From positions 1 to 6,577 of the forward strand of contig CANDYO010000118.1 in assembly GCA_947424995.1 (NCBI GenBank): a DNA stretch of 6,577 nucleotides. Direction: 5' to 3'. Origin of the DNA: Rickettsiales bacterium (GTDB lineage: Bacteria > Pseudomonadota > Alphaproteobacteria > Rickettsiales > CANDYO01). The notes beneath the pieces are model-generated. The model was not told the DNA's origin. It did no database searches and saw only the letters and a program-made list of their open reading frames with translations. Numbering within the stretch: position 1 is the first letter of the stretch; every line of letters starts with the position of its first letter. This document shows, in pieces, positions 6,110 through 6,577 of the stretch. Both the position numbers and the translations under genes were made by a program.

Positions 6110-6577
6110 TATTAAATCCTCCGAATTTATTTGTTTTTTTATTTATTGAATTACTGCTTTCTGATGCTCTACGAAGCCAGTTTCTAAAAGCTGCAACTAA
6201 ATCCTTAGGTGGCTTTTTATTGCTATAAACGATGTAGTCTTGGAATTTATCCAGCTCCCACCCAATATCAACACTGGCCGGTAAACTCTTCTCAGCCCAA
6301 TCGATAACATCTTGAGTTGCGATGTTAGAAACAATAGGTTTCTTTTTGGGTTGTTCAGCTAAGATTTCTTTTAAAACATAATTCTCGTCTAAATCTACCA
6401 AATAGCTGCTTAAAGCTTTGTCTGCCTTAGCCCTATCTGCGAATAAACTAACTTCATTGGATGATATCTTTTTTTCTTTTTTACCCCCCTTTAGGGGGGT
6501 TTTTTCTTTTATTTCTTCTTTTCTTTTTTTGCTTCTTTTTTTCTTTTCTTCTTTGTAACTTGAAGCTTCATCAAAAC
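5970..6577 (-). CDS. Probable replication initiator-like protein, 5' end outside window, 3' end possibly frameshifted
   Basis: The frame is open to the right edge, so the start lies outside; no in-frame ATG occurs in the window, and a TTG at 6399-6401 has no ribosome site. The visible part begins with a Lys/Glu-rich linker (KEEKKKRSKKRKEEIKEK) that includes TPLKGGKK, encoded by a C6/G6 hairpin. A module follows: VIDWAEKSLPASVDIGWELDK, FQDYIVYSNKK, VAAFRNWLRRA. This recalls the C-terminal W.(x)nEKFrDYw...WRNWlr module of phage and plasmid replication proteins with an N-terminal helix-turn-helix. In that family the chain stops soon after the module. Here it runs on for about 55 residues, most of them overlapping the next gene by 140 nt in another frame, which suggests a one-base deletion in A7 at 6134-6140. 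The original stop was probably at 6127-6129. The family call is moderate. Confidence 0.6.
   Translation of the reverse strand, partial: FDEASSYKEEKKKRSKKRKEEIKEKTPLKGGKKEKKISSNEVSLFADRAKADKALSSYLVDLDENYVLKEILAEQPKKKPIVSNIATQDVIDWAEKSLPASVDIGWELDKFQDYIVYSNKKPPKDLVAAFRNWLRRASESSNSINKKTNKFGGFNNDHSNHKTNKRPINVATQTTGFERFLTGGIRALDRFKRGGLDGEID
6118..6122 (-). promoter_or_regulatory. Shine-Dalgarno for the helicase-loader-like gene
   Basis: GGAGG eight bases before the ATG at 6107-6109. It lies inside the present reading frame of the upstream gene. It follows a TAA (6127-6129) that would be that gene's stop if one more A were present in the A7 run at 6134-6140. Confidence 0.75.
6483..6510 (+). terminator. 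Terminator-like hairpin (C6/G6 stem with T-tail), inside a minus-strand gene
   Basis: The perfect inverted repeat ACCCCCC-TTTA-GGGGGGT (6483-6500) is followed on the plus strand by TTTTTCTTTT. This is the form of a rho-independent terminator for plus-strand transcription. On the minus strand the same bases encode TPLKGG in frame and are followed by A-rich sequence, so they would not terminate the gene itself. No plus-strand gene ends here in the window. It could stop antisense transcription, or be a terminator captured into the coding sequence. Confidence 0.4.

Noticed and set aside
6399..6401. TTG as start of the replication-like gene
   Set aside because: No Shine-Dalgarno precedes it and the frame stays open with plausible coding sequence to the window edge, so the true start lies outside.

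Overview
The window is about one third G+C by eye and is packed with genes on the minus strand only. Read from position 6577 down to 1, it carries the 3' part of a probable replication protein gene, a second probable replication gene, and then the front half of an F-type conjugative type IV secretion (T4SS) operon in the order traA (pilin), traL, traE, traK, traB, traV, traC. traC runs off the left edge. I see no gene on the plus strand, no tRNA or rRNA, no CRISPR and no transposase.

Low G+C, an F-like tra order without extra genes between traV and traC, and Lys/Asn/Glu-rich proteins suggest an integrative conjugative element of the Rickettsiales (the Rickettsiales Amplified Genetic Element type found in Rickettsia, Orientia and relatives). 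This host call is an inference. Other low-G+C intracellular bacteria with F-like systems, such as Legionellales, cannot be excluded without a database search.

Right part (5552-6577): two genes resemble a phage-style replication pair. The first is an initiator-like protein ending in a W..F.DY...FRNWLRRA module. The second has a helicase-loader-like pattern (W..dL..fP.d.i...y.y....FFP..gqLr). The first reading frame now overruns the second gene by 140 nt. A single missing A in an A7 run would explain this, because with A8 the gene would stop just before the second gene's Shine-Dalgarno. The first gene also contains, in frame, a perfect C6/G6 hairpin that looks like an intrinsic terminator facing the plus strand.

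Middle and left part (1-5523): TraA supplies the pilin subunit. TraL and TraE (VirB3- and VirB8-like) are inner-membrane parts. TraK, TraB and TraV (VirB9-, VirB10- and VirB7-like) form the envelope-spanning core, and TraC (VirB4-like) is the assembly ATPase. The genes are spaced by a few dozen bases at most or overlap, so one transcript with translational coupling is likely. The rest of the mating-pair genes (traW, traU, trbC, traN, traF, traH, traG) would be expected beyond position 1.

The least expected signal is a degenerate 15-bp (5-residue) tandem repeat in two separate tra genes. In traL it builds a C-terminal tail of about 49 residues beyond the usual TraL length. In traC it forms a short insert at residues 268-292. 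Both resemble loose pentapeptide-repeat patterns and keep the frame.
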